Source: Paracoccaceae bacterium (lineage in GTDB: Bacteria; Pseudomonadota; Alphaproteobacteria; Rhodobacterales; Rhodobacteraceae). From it: a stretch of DNA of 59,313 nt. The translations under genes and the position numbers were made by a program. This document shows, piece by piece, positions 47,386 through 56,593 of the stretch. The DNA lies in the NCBI GenBank assembly GCA_002708925.1, contig PAPN01000061.1:1-59313 (forward strand), given 5' to 3'. A model generated the notes under the pieces. It searched no databases. It was not told the origin of the DNA and saw nothing but the letters and a program-made list of their open reading frames with translations. Positions within the stretch are counted from its first letter, which is position 1. Every line of letters begins with the position of its first letter.

Positions 47386-48336
47386 TTATTCCCACTCCAT
47401 TTCTTCGTAGACGCGGCCCGCATTCTTGGTGGCCAGCTCATCGAACGTGTCCAGCACGCGCCAGCGTTCCTGATCCACGTAATAGGCTCCGGCCAGATCG
47501 CCGCCCTCGTCAATATGCGCGCCGACCTTCTGGCGCAGATCGACCAGATAGTCCCGCGTATAGCGGCGCACCTGCGCCAGGTTGGTCGGATGTCCGTGAC
47601 CGGGGATCACATAGGTGGGGTTCAGCGGCTCAAAGGCCTGTTCCCAGGTTTCGATCCAGCAGCTGGTGCAGGTGTCCGGAAAAATCGGAGGCATCCGTTC
47701 GTGAAACGCGATATCGCCGGCGATCATCATGCTCCATTGCGGAATCCAGACCTGCGTGTCCCCCGGCCCATGGGCCGGCCCCAGATGCAGAACGTGGAAT
47801 TCCACATCCCCCATGGTAAAGACCTGCTGCGCCTCAAAGGTCTGCGTGGGCGGCACAACCCGCGTGCCCTCGGCCTTGTCGCGGTTATAGCGCTGCATCC
47901 CTTGCAGGATGAAATCGCCGTTTTCCTCGATTTCATGGGCGGCATCCACATGCATCAGGATTTCAACCCCCTGATCGGCCCAATATGAATTCCCCAGCAT
48001 CGCGTGCCCCTGCCCGTTCTCGCTGATCACCAGCTTGACGGGCTGATCGGTCACGGCCTTGATTTCGTCATGCAGGGCAGCGGCCAGACGGGCCGAGGCC
48101 CCGCCATTGACCACGACAACCCCGTCGCCGGTGATCACGAAGGACAGGTTGTTGTTGTGGCCGCTGTTCTCATAGGTGGGCGGAGCCGTAGCCCCAATGG
48201 CCGAGAACACATGCGGGATCACCTCGACCGGCTTTTCATAAAGCTCGGACTGGGGGTACTGATCGGCAATATCTTCGCTGGCCAGGGCGGTCTGCGCCAA
48301 CAGGCCCGTCATGGCGGCAATAATAAATGGTTTCAT
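47386..48336 (-). CDS. Secreted metallo-beta-lactamase-fold protein with a replaced metal motif
   Basis: 316 residues with a signal peptide (about 1-20, QTALAS). The MBL fold is clear from VVVVNGGASARLAAALHDEI, HLGPAHGPGDTQVWIP, MMIAGDIAFHERMP and YVIPGHGHPTNLAQVR, but where the family has HxHxDH this protein reads N107-G-Q109-G-H111-A (SENGQGHAMLGN). Three of the usual first-site ligands are therefore absent while His189, Asp208 and a late His remain. It resembles the quinoprotein-associated hydrolase branch. GGAGGATTTC precedes the chosen ATG. Divergent from the SDR gene. Confidence 0.82.
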   Translation of the reverse strand: MKPFIIAAMTGLLAQTALASEDIADQYPQSELYEKPVEVIPHVFSAIGATAPPTYENSGHNNNLSFVITGDGVVVVNGGASARLAAALHDEIKAVTDQPVKLVISENGQGHAMLGNSYWADQGVEILMHVDAAHEIEENGDFILQGMQRYNRDKAEGTRVVPPTQTFEAQQVFTMGDVEFHVLHLGPAHGPGDTQVWIPQWSMMIAGDIAFHERMPPIFPDTCTSCWIETWEQAFEPLNPTYVIPGHGHPTNLAQVRRYTRDYLVDLRQKVGAHIDEGGDLAGAYYVDQERWRVLDTFDELATKNAGRVYEEMEWE

Positions 48337-48483
48337 GAAATCCTCCCTCATGATTCAGGCGACAAATTCACTCATATGAATGCGTTTGTAAAGCACGCGC
48401 AGAGCCGAAGTGACGGGACGGCGCTCTTGCCTGCCTGTGCGCGGCCCTTAACGTGGAGCCCATAATGCGAGGAGGAACCACAC

Positions 48484-49236
48484 ATGACATTAGAAGGAAA
48501 ACACGCGCTGGTGACGGGTGGCGGCACGGGGATCGGCCTGGCCATCGCCCGCGCCCTGGCCGGGGCCGGCGCGCAGGTCACCATCACCGGCCGCCGCCTG
48601 AACGTGCTGGAAGAGGTTGCCGGCGACACCCTGCACCCCGCCGTGATGGACGTCACGGACGAAACCGCCGTGCGCGATGTCATTGATCAGGCCGTGGCCG
48701 AACGCGGCCCCATCCAGATCTGCGTGGCCAATGCGGGCATCGCCGAGGGGCGCAAGTTGCACAAAACGGACACCGAGTTCTGGCGTCAAATCATGGCGAC
48801 CAATCTGGACGGCGCGTTCTTTACGGTACGCGAATCCATGCGCTCGATGCTGCAAACCGACTGGGGACGGGTGATTGCCATTTCCTCGATCGCGGGGGTG
48901 CGCGGACTGCCGGGAGGCGGCGCCTATGCGGCCTCGAAACATGGGGTGATCGGGATGATGCGCTCGATTTCCGAGGATTTCATGGGCTCGAATTACACGT
49001 TCAACTCGATCTGCCCCGGCTATGTGGCCACCGACATCATCACCCGCAATGTGGATTCGATTCAGGAACGCTCGGGCATGTCGGCAGAGGACGCGATGAA
49101 AGTCATGGTCAACGCCAACCGCCACCGCCGCCTGATCGACCCCGACGAAATCGCCCAGGCCGCGCTGTGGCTGTGCGGGCCCGGATCGGGCAGCGTCAAC
49201 GGGCAGGAGATCGAGATCGCCGGCGGCAAGGTCTAA
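48484..49236 (+). CDS. Short-chain dehydrogenase/reductase (SDR)
   Basis: 250 residues, classical SDR: cofactor loop TGGGTGIG (11-18), NAG motif (83-85), catalytic Ser135, Tyr148 and Lys152 (YAASK). Arginines after the second beta strand (TGRRLN) suggest NADP(H) preference. AGGAGG lies before the ATG. The substrate is unknown; it may be an alcohol or 3-hydroxyacyl compound. Its stop abuts the convergent tetR stop with no gap. Confidence 0.9.
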   Translation: MTLEGKHALVTGGGTGIGLAIARALAGAGAQVTITGRRLNVLEEVAGDTLHPAVMDVTDETAVRDVIDQAVAERGPIQICVANAGIAEGRKLHKTDTEFWRQIMATNLDGAFFTVRESMRSMLQTDWGRVIAISSIAGVRGLPGGGAYAASKHGVIGMMRSISEDFMGSNYTFNSICPGYVATDIITRNVDSIQERSGMSAEDAMKVMVNANRHRRLIDPDEIAQAALWLCGPGSGSVNGQEIEIAGGKV

Positions 49237-49848
49237 TCATTTCGCCAGCGCGCGCCCAAACAGATGCGCTAGCCGGGTGATCGAGACCTTGTATTCCTCG
49301 ATGCCCGGCAACGCGGTTTTCACCCCGTGCAGCGCGCTTAGCATCGTGCGTGCCATGGACAGCGTATCCCCGCCGACGGCCTGAATCACCTGGGCCTCGA
49401 TGTCGCCCGCGCCCACCCGGCGATCCAGCCAGGCGGCATAGATCTGCGCCAGACGCTCTTCGCCCGCGATCACCAGATCCTCGGAATGGGCATGTTTGGT
49501 GTCCAGCAATTCCTGCCCGTGCGGCGAGCTGAGCAGCGCTTCGAAAACCGGGCCGGCCTGCGTCAGAAAAGCATTGCGCAGGGACTCGGACAGGGGGGCA
49601 TCCTGACGCAGAACCTGTTCCACCTGCTGGGTCGCCAGATCATAGTAACCCGTTACCAGAGAACGGAAAATATCCTCTTTGTTGCGGTAATGCAGATACA
49701 AAGCCGCCCGCGACATCCCTGCCCCGCTGGCAATATCCGCCATCGAGGTGCGCTTGACCCCATACAGCCGGAAGGCCTCGAATGCGGCGGCCATGATCGC
49801 CTGCTGCTTCTCATCCAGGCCGGGAATTTTCTGTTCTGTCATCTGCAT
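49237..49848 (-). CDS. TetR family transcriptional regulator, divergent from iorAB
   Basis: 203 residues. The N-terminal helix-turn-helix is AFRLYGVKRTSMADIASGAG through MSRAALYLHYRNKEDIF (about 24-61), followed by a helical ligand domain. It faces iorA across a 106-base gap that holds two matching inverted repeats, so it probably represses iorAB and itself. There is no ribosome site before either possible ATG (49848 or 49842), which may point to a leaderless mRNA. Confidence 0.92.
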   Translation of the reverse strand: MQMTEQKIPGLDEKQQAIMAAAFEAFRLYGVKRTSMADIASGAGMSRAALYLHYRNKEDIFRSLVTGYYDLATQQVEQVLRQDAPLSESLRNAFLTQAGPVFEALLSSPHGQELLDTKHAHSEDLVIAGEERLAQIYAAWLDRRVGAGDIEAQVIQAVGGDTLSMARTMLSALHGVKTALPGIEEYKVSITRLAHLFGRALAK

Positions 49849-49856
49849 TTAGACTG

Positions 49857-49919
49857 ATTGACAAAAATTGCCAAAAATGTCAATTGACAGATATGACACT
49901 TTTGACCATTTTTGTCATA
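49857..49919. promoter_or_regulatory. Two equal operators and back-to-back -35 boxes between tetR and iorA
   Basis: Operator 1: ATTGACA (49857-49863)-N14-TGTCAAT (49878-49884). Operator 2: TATGACA (49892-49898)-N14-TGTCATA (49913-49919). Both have TGACA-N14-TGTCA geometry and are offset by exactly 35 bases. Between them TGTCAATTGACA (49878-49889) gives a perfect TTGACA -35 on each strand. With 17-base spacing the plus-strand -10 would be CATTTT (49907-49912), inside operator 2; operator 1 spans the tetR -35 and most of its weak -10. Confidence 0.65.
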
Positions 49920-49954
49920 ACGTCACACTTCACCGCCAACCAGAGGAAGCCACC

Positions 49955-50416
49955 ATGCCAACCACCCTGACCGTCAACGGAGAAATCCATCGGCTTGACC
50001 TGCCCGATGACGTGCCCCTGCTGTGGGTTCTGCGCGACGAGCTGGGCCTGACCGGCACCAAATTCGGCTGCGGCGTGGCGGCTTGCGGGGCCTGCACCGT
50101 GCAGATCGAAGGCGAGGCCGTGCGCGCGTGTCAGGTGCCTCTGGCCGATGTCTGGGGCGAGGTCCGCACGATCGAGGGGCTGGGCAAGCCGGACGCCCTG
50201 CACGCGCTGCAAGAGGCATGGGTCAAACATCAGGTGGCGCAATGCGGCTATTGCCAGTCGGGCCAGATCATGCAGGCCGCCGCGCTTCTGGACACCACCC
50301 CCACGCCATCGGATGCACAGATTGACGAGGCGATGCAGGGCAACCTGTGCCGCTGCGGCACCTACACCCGTATCCGCGCCGCCATTCATGACGCCGCCAA
50401 GATGATGGAGCGCTAA
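49955..50416 (+). CDS. iorA: Isoquinoline 1-oxidoreductase-type small subunit, 2Fe-2S
   Basis: 153 residues with two 2Fe-2S clusters: plant-type ligands C39, C44, C47, C59 ([13 protein letters not shown]) and the second-domain ligands C97, C100, C132, C134 ([18 protein letters not shown]). It passes electrons from the molybdenum subunit to an outside acceptor. AGGAAG precedes the ATG. It is followed by iorB after 3 bases. The substrate class (N-heterocycle or aldehyde) is not settled by sequence. Confidence 0.92.
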   Translation: MPTTLTVNGEIHRLDLPDDVPLLWVLRDELGLTGTKFGCGVAACGACTVQIEGEAVRACQVPLADVWGEVRTIEGLGKPDALHALQEAWVKHQVAQCGYCQSGQIMQAAALLDTTPTPSDAQIDEAMQGNLCRCGTYTRIRAAIHDAAKMMER

Positions 50417-50419
50417 CCC

Positions 50420-52660
50420 ATGTCACGCATTGGAAAAATCCCCCGCCGCAGTTTTCTGGTCGGCTCTGCCGCAATCGCCGGGGGCGTTGCCTTTGGGGTG
50501 TATAAGATCAAGGAAACCCCGCCCAACCCGCTGACCCCGGCCCAGGGGCAGACCGCGCTGACCCCCTATATCCTGATCGACCAGTCCGGCATCCGCATCA
50601 TCACCCCGCGCGCCGAAATGGGCCAGGGGGTGCATACCACTCTGGCCGCGCTGGTCGCCGAGGAACTGGACGTGGACATGGCAGACATCACCACCCTGCA
50701 TGGCCCACCGGGCAAGGCCTATGCGAATGTGGCTGTGCTGGGCAGTTCTTTGCCCTTCAAGGAATACGCCAAAAGCGATTTCCAGCACGGGCTGTCCGAT
50801 GCCGTCGGCCAGGTGGGCAAGCTGCTGTCGTTGCAGATCACCGGCGGCTCGACCAGCGTCGTTGACGGCTATGAGCGAATGCGCGCCGCCGGGGCCAGCG
50901 CCCGAGAAGCGCTGAAACTGGCGGCTGCTGAAAAACTGGGCATTCCCGCCGCGCGCCTGAAAACCAAGGCCGGCCATGTGATCGCCCCGGACGGAGCGCG
51001 GCTCAGCTATCTTGCGCTGGCCCCGGCTGCTGCCGGGATCGCGCCGCCTCAGGTGGCTTTGCGTCCGAAATCCGAGTGGAAACAGCTGGGCAAATCCATC
51101 CCCCGTGTGGACATGCTGGAAAAATCCACGGGCAGGGCCACGTTCGGCCTGGATGTGCGCCTGCCGGGGATGAAATTCGCCGCCCTGCGCGCCAATCCGC
51201 ATCTGGACGGGGACATGCGCGGCTTTGACCCGGCGCAGGCGCGCGCCATGCCAGGGGTCGAGGGCGTGTACGATCTGGGCAATGCCATCGCCGTAGTGGC
51301 GCGCAACAGCTGGCTGGCGATGCAGGCGGCGCAGGCTATGGACGTCGATTGGGGCCCTTCTCCGCATCCGCAAACCATGGCGCAGATCGACGCCGCGCTG
51401 GACGCCGCACTGGAGGGACGGGCAAACTCGACCCTGCGCAATGACGGCGACGTCGGCAACCTGCCCGCAGGCGCCACCGAAATCACCGCCGAATACCGCC
51501 TGCCCTATCTGGCCCATGCCACGATGGAGCCGATGAACGCCACCGCCCTTTATGAGCGCGATAAGCTGACGATCTGGGCCGGCAATCAATCGCCCGTGAT
51601 CGTGCAGCGCAAATGCGCGAAAATCGCCGGGCTGGATCCGGAGTCCGTGACGGTTCACACCACTTATATGGGCGGCGGTTTTGGCCGGCGCGGCGAGGTG
51701 GACTATGCCCAGGCCGCCACCCGTCTGGCGATCCAGATGCCGGGCACGCCGGTGCAGCTGATGTGGTCTCGCGAAGAGGACATGACCCATGATTTCTATC
51801 GCCCCGGCGCGGTGGCGCGTTTCCGCGGGGCGGTAAAGGACGGCAAGGCAGTGATGCTGGACGGGCAGATCGCGGCGCAGTCTGCCTCGGTTCAGGCGGG
51901 GGGACGGATGACCGGCCTGCCCGTCAGCGGCCCCGATAAGGTGCTGGTCGAGGGCGCCTTTGACCAGCCCTACAGCATCCCCAACTACCGCATTCGCGGC
52001 TATGTTGCGGATCTGGATCTGCCGATCGGGTTCTGGCGCTCGGTCGGGGCGTCGTTCAACGGGTTCTTTCACGATACGTTCATCGACGAGCTGGCCCATG
52101 CCGCCGGCCGTGACCCGCTGGAATTCCGCCTAGAGATGATGCGCGCCGAAAACCCCGACTCTGCCGCCGTTCTGGAAACCGTGCGCGACATGTCCGGCTG
52201 GACCGGCAAAACCCCCAGGGGCGTGGGGCGCGGCGTGGGGTATACCTGGTCCTTCGGCACGCCCGTCGCCGAGGTGATCGAGCTCAGGGATGAGGACGGC
52301 GAAATCCGCATCGCCCGCGCCTGGATTGCGGCGGATGTGGGCGTTTTGCTGGACCCTTCGATTGCGCAGGCGCAGCTGGAGGGCGGGATGCTCTATGGTC
52401 TGTCCGCCGCCGTGCATGGTAAAATCACCTTTGAAAACGGTGCCGCCGAGCAGCAGAATTTCCCTGATTATGACGCGATCCGCATACATAACGCGCCGAA
52501 AACCGAAACCCGGATTCTGCAACGCAAACCGCATATTTCAGGGGTCGGAGAGCCCGGCACCCCGCCCTCGATGCCTGCGCTGGCCAATGCGCTGTTCGAT
52601 CTGACCGGAACCCGCGCCCGCACATTGCCGCTGATTGACCAATTCCCCCTGCTGATCTAA
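50420..52660 (+). CDS. iorB: Isoquinoline 1-oxidoreductase-type molybdenum subunit, Tat-exported
   Basis: 746 residues. The N-terminus RRSFLVGSAAIAGGVAFG is a Tat-type signal or anchor, so the enzyme should act at the periplasmic side. Molybdopterin-binding segments include EMGQGVHTTLAALVAEELDV, YMGGGFGRRGEVDYAQA and the C-terminal HISGVGEPGTPPSMPAL with the likely catalytic Glu711. It belongs to the xanthine oxidase superfamily, IorB branch, with no small FAD subunit. No XdhC-type maturation gene or cytochrome subunit follows in the window. Confidence 0.9.
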   Translation: MSRIGKIPRRSFLVGSAAIAGGVAFGVYKIKETPPNPLTPAQGQTALTPYILIDQSGIRIITPRAEMGQGVHTTLAALVAEELDVDMADITTLHGPPGKAYANVAVLGSSLPFKEYAKSDFQHGLSDAVGQVGKLLSLQITGGSTSVVDGYERMRAAGASAREALKLAAAEKLGIPAARLKTKAGHVIAPDGARLSYLALAPAAAGIAPPQVALRPKSEWKQLGKSIPRVDMLEKSTGRATFGLDVRLPGMKFAALRANPHLDGDMRGFDPAQARAMPGVEGVYDLGNAIAVVARNSWLAMQAAQAMDVDWGPSPHPQTMAQIDAALDAALEGRANSTLRNDGDVGNLPAGATEITAEYRLPYLAHATMEPMNATALYERDKLTIWAGNQSPVIVQRKCAKIAGLDPESVTVHTTYMGGGFGRRGEVDYAQAATRLAIQMPGTPVQLMWSREEDMTHDFYRPGAVARFRGAVKDGKAVMLDGQIAAQSASVQAGGRMTGLPVSGPDKVLVEGAFDQPYSIPNYRIRGYVADLDLPIGFWRSVGASFNGFFHDTFIDELAHAAGRDPLEFRLEMMRAENPDSAAVLETVRDMSGWTGKTPRGVGRGVGYTWSFGTPVAEVIELRDEDGEIRIARAWIAADVGVLLDPSIAQAQLEGGMLYGLSAAVHGKITFENGAAEQQNFPDYDAIRIHNAPKTETRILQRKPHISGVGEPGTPPSMPALANALFDLTGTRARTLPLIDQFPLLI

Positions 52661-52793
52661 GCCCGTGCCGCGCCCCGCACTGCCTTGCGAAAATAGCCAT
52701 TTTGCCATAAAATGACCAAAACCGCCCGATAGATGGCGGATGTCAGGTAAGCAGTAAGCGGGGCGGCACGCCCCCAAAGGCAGGAGCAGTATC

Positions 52794-55220
52794 ATGCCCA
52801 CCGGGTATTTGGTCTCATTAGGGGACAACACGCTGGACACCGGCGACGTTCTTGGCACATCCACGATCAGCTTCACCACGGCCACAACGCTGGGCAGCGG
52901 CAGCATCTCGTTCGATGGCGAGCTGTTCAGGCGCTATTGGGTGACTGACTACAACCTGACGGGCACCTATTACGAGGGCACGGACGGCAACGTCTACTTT
53001 GTCCCCGACACCGTCCCGCGCCGGATGACCGCCGGCGAGGTCGACAACCACCCCACCTATAGCAACGCCGATGGTGTGGTCGAAGGCACCGGTGGCGATG
53101 ATGTCATGGATGCCTCTTACGTGGATTCCGACGGCGATCAGATCGACAGCGGCAGCGGAACGGGCGTGGACGGGATGGGCGATTCCGTCGAAGGCGGCGA
53201 CGGCAACGACACCATCGACGCGGGCGCGGGCGATGACACGATCACCGGCGGCGGCGGCAGCGATTCGATCCTGGGCGGGGCGGGCAATGACCAGATCGTC
53301 GGCGACGGCGTGAACACGGCCAGCTCGACCTCGGAGTTTCTGGACTGGAGCGCCGCAGGCGCCGACGAAGAGGACGTCTCGGGCGGGTTCACCCAGACCA
53401 CCGGGGTGATGGATGTCACCATCGGCTTTACCAATGACGGCAATGCCACCGGGTTTTCGATTGAGAGCACCACCTCGAACTATGTCGGCACGGGCGAGCC
53501 GTTCGATCCGAACTCCACCCTGTCGCTGACCGGATCGGGCGTGGGGGATACCTCGACCACGACAATCTCGTTCGAAACGAACGACCCCGATTCCTACGCC
53601 GATAACGTGCAGAACGTCACCTTTCGGATCAACGACATCGACGGCAGCAACAACAGCTGGCAGGATGTCATCACGATCACCGCCGTGGACGCCAATGGCA
53701 ACACCGTCACCGTGTCGCTGAGCGGGACAGGCGATGACGCCCTGTCCGGCGGCACGATCACGGCAGGGCTCAGCCCGGACAGCTACTCGGATGCGGATGG
53801 CTCGGTTCTGGTGACCATTCCCGGCCCGCTGCAATCCATCACGATTGATTATGACAACGGGTTCGGCAACGGCCAGGCGCTGGCGATTTCCGACATCCAT
53901 TTCGAAACCATCCCGGTTCAGCCCGGCGATGACACGATCGACGGCGGCGCGGGCGATGATCTGATCAGCGGCGAGGATGGCGACGACAGCCTGATCGGCG
54001 GCGAGGGCAGCGATACGATCTCGGGCGGGGCGGGCGATGACACCATCGCCGGCGGCGATGGGGCCGACAGCCTGAGCGGCGGCTCGGGCATGGATTTTCT
54101 GGATTACTCGACCTCGGACGCCGGGGTGAACATCGACCTGAGCACCAACACCGCCTCGGGCGGGGATGCCGACGGAGACACGCTGGCCGGCGGTCTGGAC
54201 GGGATCATCGGCTCGGCCTGGGATGACACGCTGACCGGCTATGACGGTCAGGGCGCGGACTGGACGAATGAATTCTACGGCGGCGCGGGCAATGATCTTC
54301 TGGATGGCGCGGGCGGCGATGACTATCTGGACGGCGGCGCCGATGACGACACCCTGATCGGCGGCGCGGGCGCGGATACGTTGCTGGGCGGCACGGGCGA
54401 TGACCTGCTGGTGCTGGGCGGCGGCGACAGCGCCGTGGGCGGCGAAGGCGACGACGTGTTCCAGATCTCGGGCGGTGGCGGCACCATCACCATTGACGGC
54501 GGCGAGGGCAGCGAAGGCGCGGGCGACACGCTGGATTTCGGCGGCACGATCGACTGGGGCTCGATCACCTATACCAGCACCGATCCGGGCAACCTGTCGG
54601 GGACGGTCACGCTGGATGACGGCACCGTCGTGAATTTTGAAAACATCGAGACCGTGGTGATCTGCTTCAAGGCGGGCACCCGGATCGACACCCCCCATGG
54701 CGCGCGCCGGATCGAGGATCTGCGCGCCGGCGATCTGGTGATCACGCGGGACAATGGCGTGCAGCCGATCCGCTGGGCCGGGCGGCGTCGGGTGCCGGGC
54801 ACGGGCGAGTTTGCCCCGATCCGCTTTGCCACCGGGGCCGTGGGCAACCGGCGCCCGCTGATCGTGTCACCGCAGCACCGGATGCTGCATCAATCCTCGG
54901 CCGCAACGTTGCTGTTCGACTCGTCCGAAGTGCTGGTGGCCGCGCGGCATCTGGTCAATGGCGGCTCGATCCGGCAGGTGCAGCGCGACGAGGTGGATTA
55001 TGTCCACATCCTGTTCGACCGGCACGAAATCATCTTTGCCGAGGGCACGCCCAGCGAAAGCTTCCACCCTGGGGCCTATGGTCTGAACGGTGTGATGGGC
55101 CCCGCCCGAGAAGAGCTGTTCGCGCTCTTCCCCGAGCTGCGCGCCGATCCCGACAGTTTCGGTGACACCGCCCGCCGTTGCCTGCGCGAATACGAGGCAC
55201 GGCTGCTGCAACCCGCATAG
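52794..55220 (+). CDS. RTX-repeat protein with C-terminal Hint (Hedgehog/intein-like) domain
   Basis: 808 acidic residues. An N-terminal domain (about 1-90, [17 protein letters not shown]) leads to calcium-binding GGxGxDxxx repeats at about 95-165 and again at about 378-590, separated by a beta-rich insert. The Hint_2 domain begins at Cys624 ([13 protein letters not shown] ... [10 protein letters not shown] ... VSPQHRML). RTX repeats suggest type I secretion, with no signal peptide; the Hint domain may cut at Cys624. No transporter genes are nearby. Such proteins are common in Rhodobacterales; their role is unknown. Confidence 0.9.
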   Translation: MPTGYLVSLGDNTLDTGDVLGTSTISFTTATTLGSGSISFDGELFRRYWVTDYNLTGTYYEGTDGNVYFVPDTVPRRMTAGEVDNHPTYSNADGVVEGTGGDDVMDASYVDSDGDQIDSGSGTGVDGMGDSVEGGDGNDTIDAGAGDDTITGGGGSDSILGGAGNDQIVGDGVNTASSTSEFLDWSAAGADEEDVSGGFTQTTGVMDVTIGFTNDGNATGFSIESTTSNYVGTGEPFDPNSTLSLTGSGVGDTSTTTISFETNDPDSYADNVQNVTFRINDIDGSNNSWQDVITITAVDANGNTVTVSLSGTGDDALSGGTITAGLSPDSYSDADGSVLVTIPGPLQSITIDYDNGFGNGQALAISDIHFETIPVQPGDDTIDGGAGDDLISGEDGDDSLIGGEGSDTISGGAGDDTIAGGDGADSLSGGSGMDFLDYSTSDAGVNIDLSTNTASGGDADGDTLAGGLDGIIGSAWDDTLTGYDGQGADWTNEFYGGAGNDLLDGAGGDDYLDGGADDDTLIGGAGADTLLGGTGDDLLVLGGGDSAVGGEGDDVFQISGGGGTITIDGGEGSEGAGDTLDFGGTIDWGSITYTSTDPGNLSGTVTLDDGTVVNFENIETVVICFKAGTRIDTPHGARRIEDLRAGDLVITRDNGVQPIRWAGRRRVPGTGEFAPIRFATGAVGNRRPLIVSPQHRMLHQSSAATLLFDSSEVLVAARHLVNGGSIRQVQRDEVDYVHILFDRHEIIFAEGTPSESFHPGAYGLNGVMGPAREELFALFPELRADPDSFGDTARRCLREYEARLLQPA

Positions 55221-55221
55221 G

Positions 55222-55998
55222 TCAGGCGGTGCGCAGGCTCCGCGCCTTTTTCTGATCGGCCCAGGCGTGCACGGCCGCGCCAAAGGCCGTGAACAACGGA
55301 CGCGAGACCGGATCGTTCGCCGCGTCCCATTCGGGATGCCACTGCACCGACATGGTGAAGCCCGGCGCGCCCTCGACATAGATCGCCTCGGGGGTGCCAT
55401 CGGGGGCGTAGCCGTCAATCACGATGCGCGCACCGGCGGTCTTGATCCCCTGCCCGTGCAACGTGTTGGTCATGACCTCTTGCGCACCCATCAGATGATG
55501 GAACCGGCCCCCTTCGGCAAAGCTGACCTTGTGGCGCAGGGCGAATTTTTCCTCAAGCGTGCCATCGGGCGGCATCCGGTGGTTCATCCGGCCCGGCAGA
55601 TCGCGGATTTCAGGATATAACGAGCCCCCCATGGCGACGTTAACCTCTTGAAATCCTCGGCAAATCCCCAGAAACGGCTGCCCGCGCTCAACACAGGCCC
55701 GCACCAGGGGCAGCGTGATCGCATCGCGGCTGCGGTCGAAATCACCATGCGCTTCGGTGGCCGGTTCGCCATATTCCTCGGGGTGGACATTGGGGCGCCC
55801 GCCGGTCAGCAGGAACCCGTCGCAGGTATCCAGCAGTTCCTCGACCGAGACAAAACGCGGATCGGGGGCAATCAGCATCGGCAGGCAACCGGACACGCAG
55901 GACACGGCCTCGGTGTTCATTTCGCCGCCCGCATGGACGGGATAGCTGTCATTGAGCAGGTATTGATTGCCGATAATACCAACGAGAGGACGGGTCAT
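55222..55998 (-). CDS. Class I glutamine-amidotransferase-like hydrolase (peptidase C26, PuuD-like)
   Basis: 258 residues. The catalytic triad is visible: Cys113 in FLGICRGFQEVNVAMGG, and His221 with Glu223 in MSVQWHPEWD. GFLLTGGRPNVHPEEYGEP is typical of gamma-glutamyl-GABA hydrolases, which release GABA in putrescine breakdown. No other puu gene is near, so gamma-glutamyl compounds in general are the safer statement. Convergent with the RTX gene, one base between stops. Confidence 0.88.
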   Translation of the reverse strand: MTRPLVGIIGNQYLLNDSYPVHAGGEMNTEAVSCVSGCLPMLIAPDPRFVSVEELLDTCDGFLLTGGRPNVHPEEYGEPATEAHGDFDRSRDAITLPLVRACVERGQPFLGICRGFQEVNVAMGGSLYPEIRDLPGRMNHRMPPDGTLEEKFALRHKVSFAEGGRFHHLMGAQEVMTNTLHGQGIKTAGARIVIDGYAPDGTPEAIYVEGAPGFTMSVQWHPEWDAANDPVSRPLFTAFGAAVHAWADQKKARSLRTA

Positions 55999-56048
55999 GT
56001 TGCGCCTTTTGCTGCTTTTGCCCGCAGCTTATATGGCCCAGGAAGGTT

Positions 56049-56077
56049 AAAAAACAAGAAACCTGCGCATTGGCGCA
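56049..56077 (-). terminator. Possible weak terminator after the GlcG-like gene
   Basis: TGCGC (56064-56068) and GCGCA (56073-56077) form a 5-bp hairpin followed on the minus strand, after a short spacer, by TTTTTT. Weak. Confidence 0.3.
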
Positions 56078-56113
56078 CACTCTGCCCGCAGATGACGCGA
56101 AACCGCGCAGAGC

Positions 56114-56542
56114 CTAGGCCTCGGCCACCAGCCCCATGCCTTCGATCCCGGCGATGGCCGCCAGCGCATCATTATCCGAGCTGTCCCCCGTCACCCCGAC
56201 CGCCCCCAGGATCGCGCCTTTCTTATCGCGCACCAGAACGCCGCCGGGCACCGGGATGACCTGCCCGCCATAGGCCCCGTTCACGGCGGTCATGAAATAG
56301 GCCTGCGCCTCGGCGCGCGCCATCTGCGCCTTGCCCGCCATGCCCAGCATCACACAGCCATAGGCCTTGCCTTGCGCGATGGCGAAACGGCCCGGCGCGG
56401 CCCCGTCGCTGCGTTCAAAGGCAATCACGTGACCGCCCGCATCCAGCACTACCACGCTCAGCGGGTTCATATCCGCCGCCGTGCCCGTGTCCAGCGCCTT
56501 GCGGATGATGCCCCGCGCTTTCCTAAGAGAGATCCCAGCCAT
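56114..56542 (-). CDS. glcG: GlcG/HbpS family protein (DUF336)
   Basis: 142 residues. The family pattern runs from LSVVVLDAGGHVIAFERSDG to PVPGGVLVRDKKGAILGAVG and GVTGDSSDNDALAAIAGIEG. GlcG lies in glycolate operons next to glcB in E. coli; related HbpS proteins bind haem. Here it follows malate synthase G by 51 bases on the same strand, matching the glc link, although glcDEF are not in the window. Biochemical role uncertain. Confidence 0.85.
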   Translation of the reverse strand: MAGISLRKARGIIRKALDTGTAADMNPLSVVVLDAGGHVIAFERSDGAAPGRFAIAQGKAYGCVMLGMAGKAQMARAEAQAYFMTAVNGAYGGQVIPVPGGVLVRDKKGAILGAVGVTGDSSDNDALAAIAGIEGMGLVAEA

Positions 56543-56593
56543 TTTCGTTTCCCCTACCTTATGTTCACAATGTCCACTTGCGTTCCGATACGC

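Noticed and set aside
52794..55220. Tandem glycine-aspartate codon repeats as a DNA repeat array or CRISPR-like feature
   Set aside because: The periodicity is protein-level (nine-residue RTX units) with variable codons; there are no conserved DNA repeats with unique spacers.
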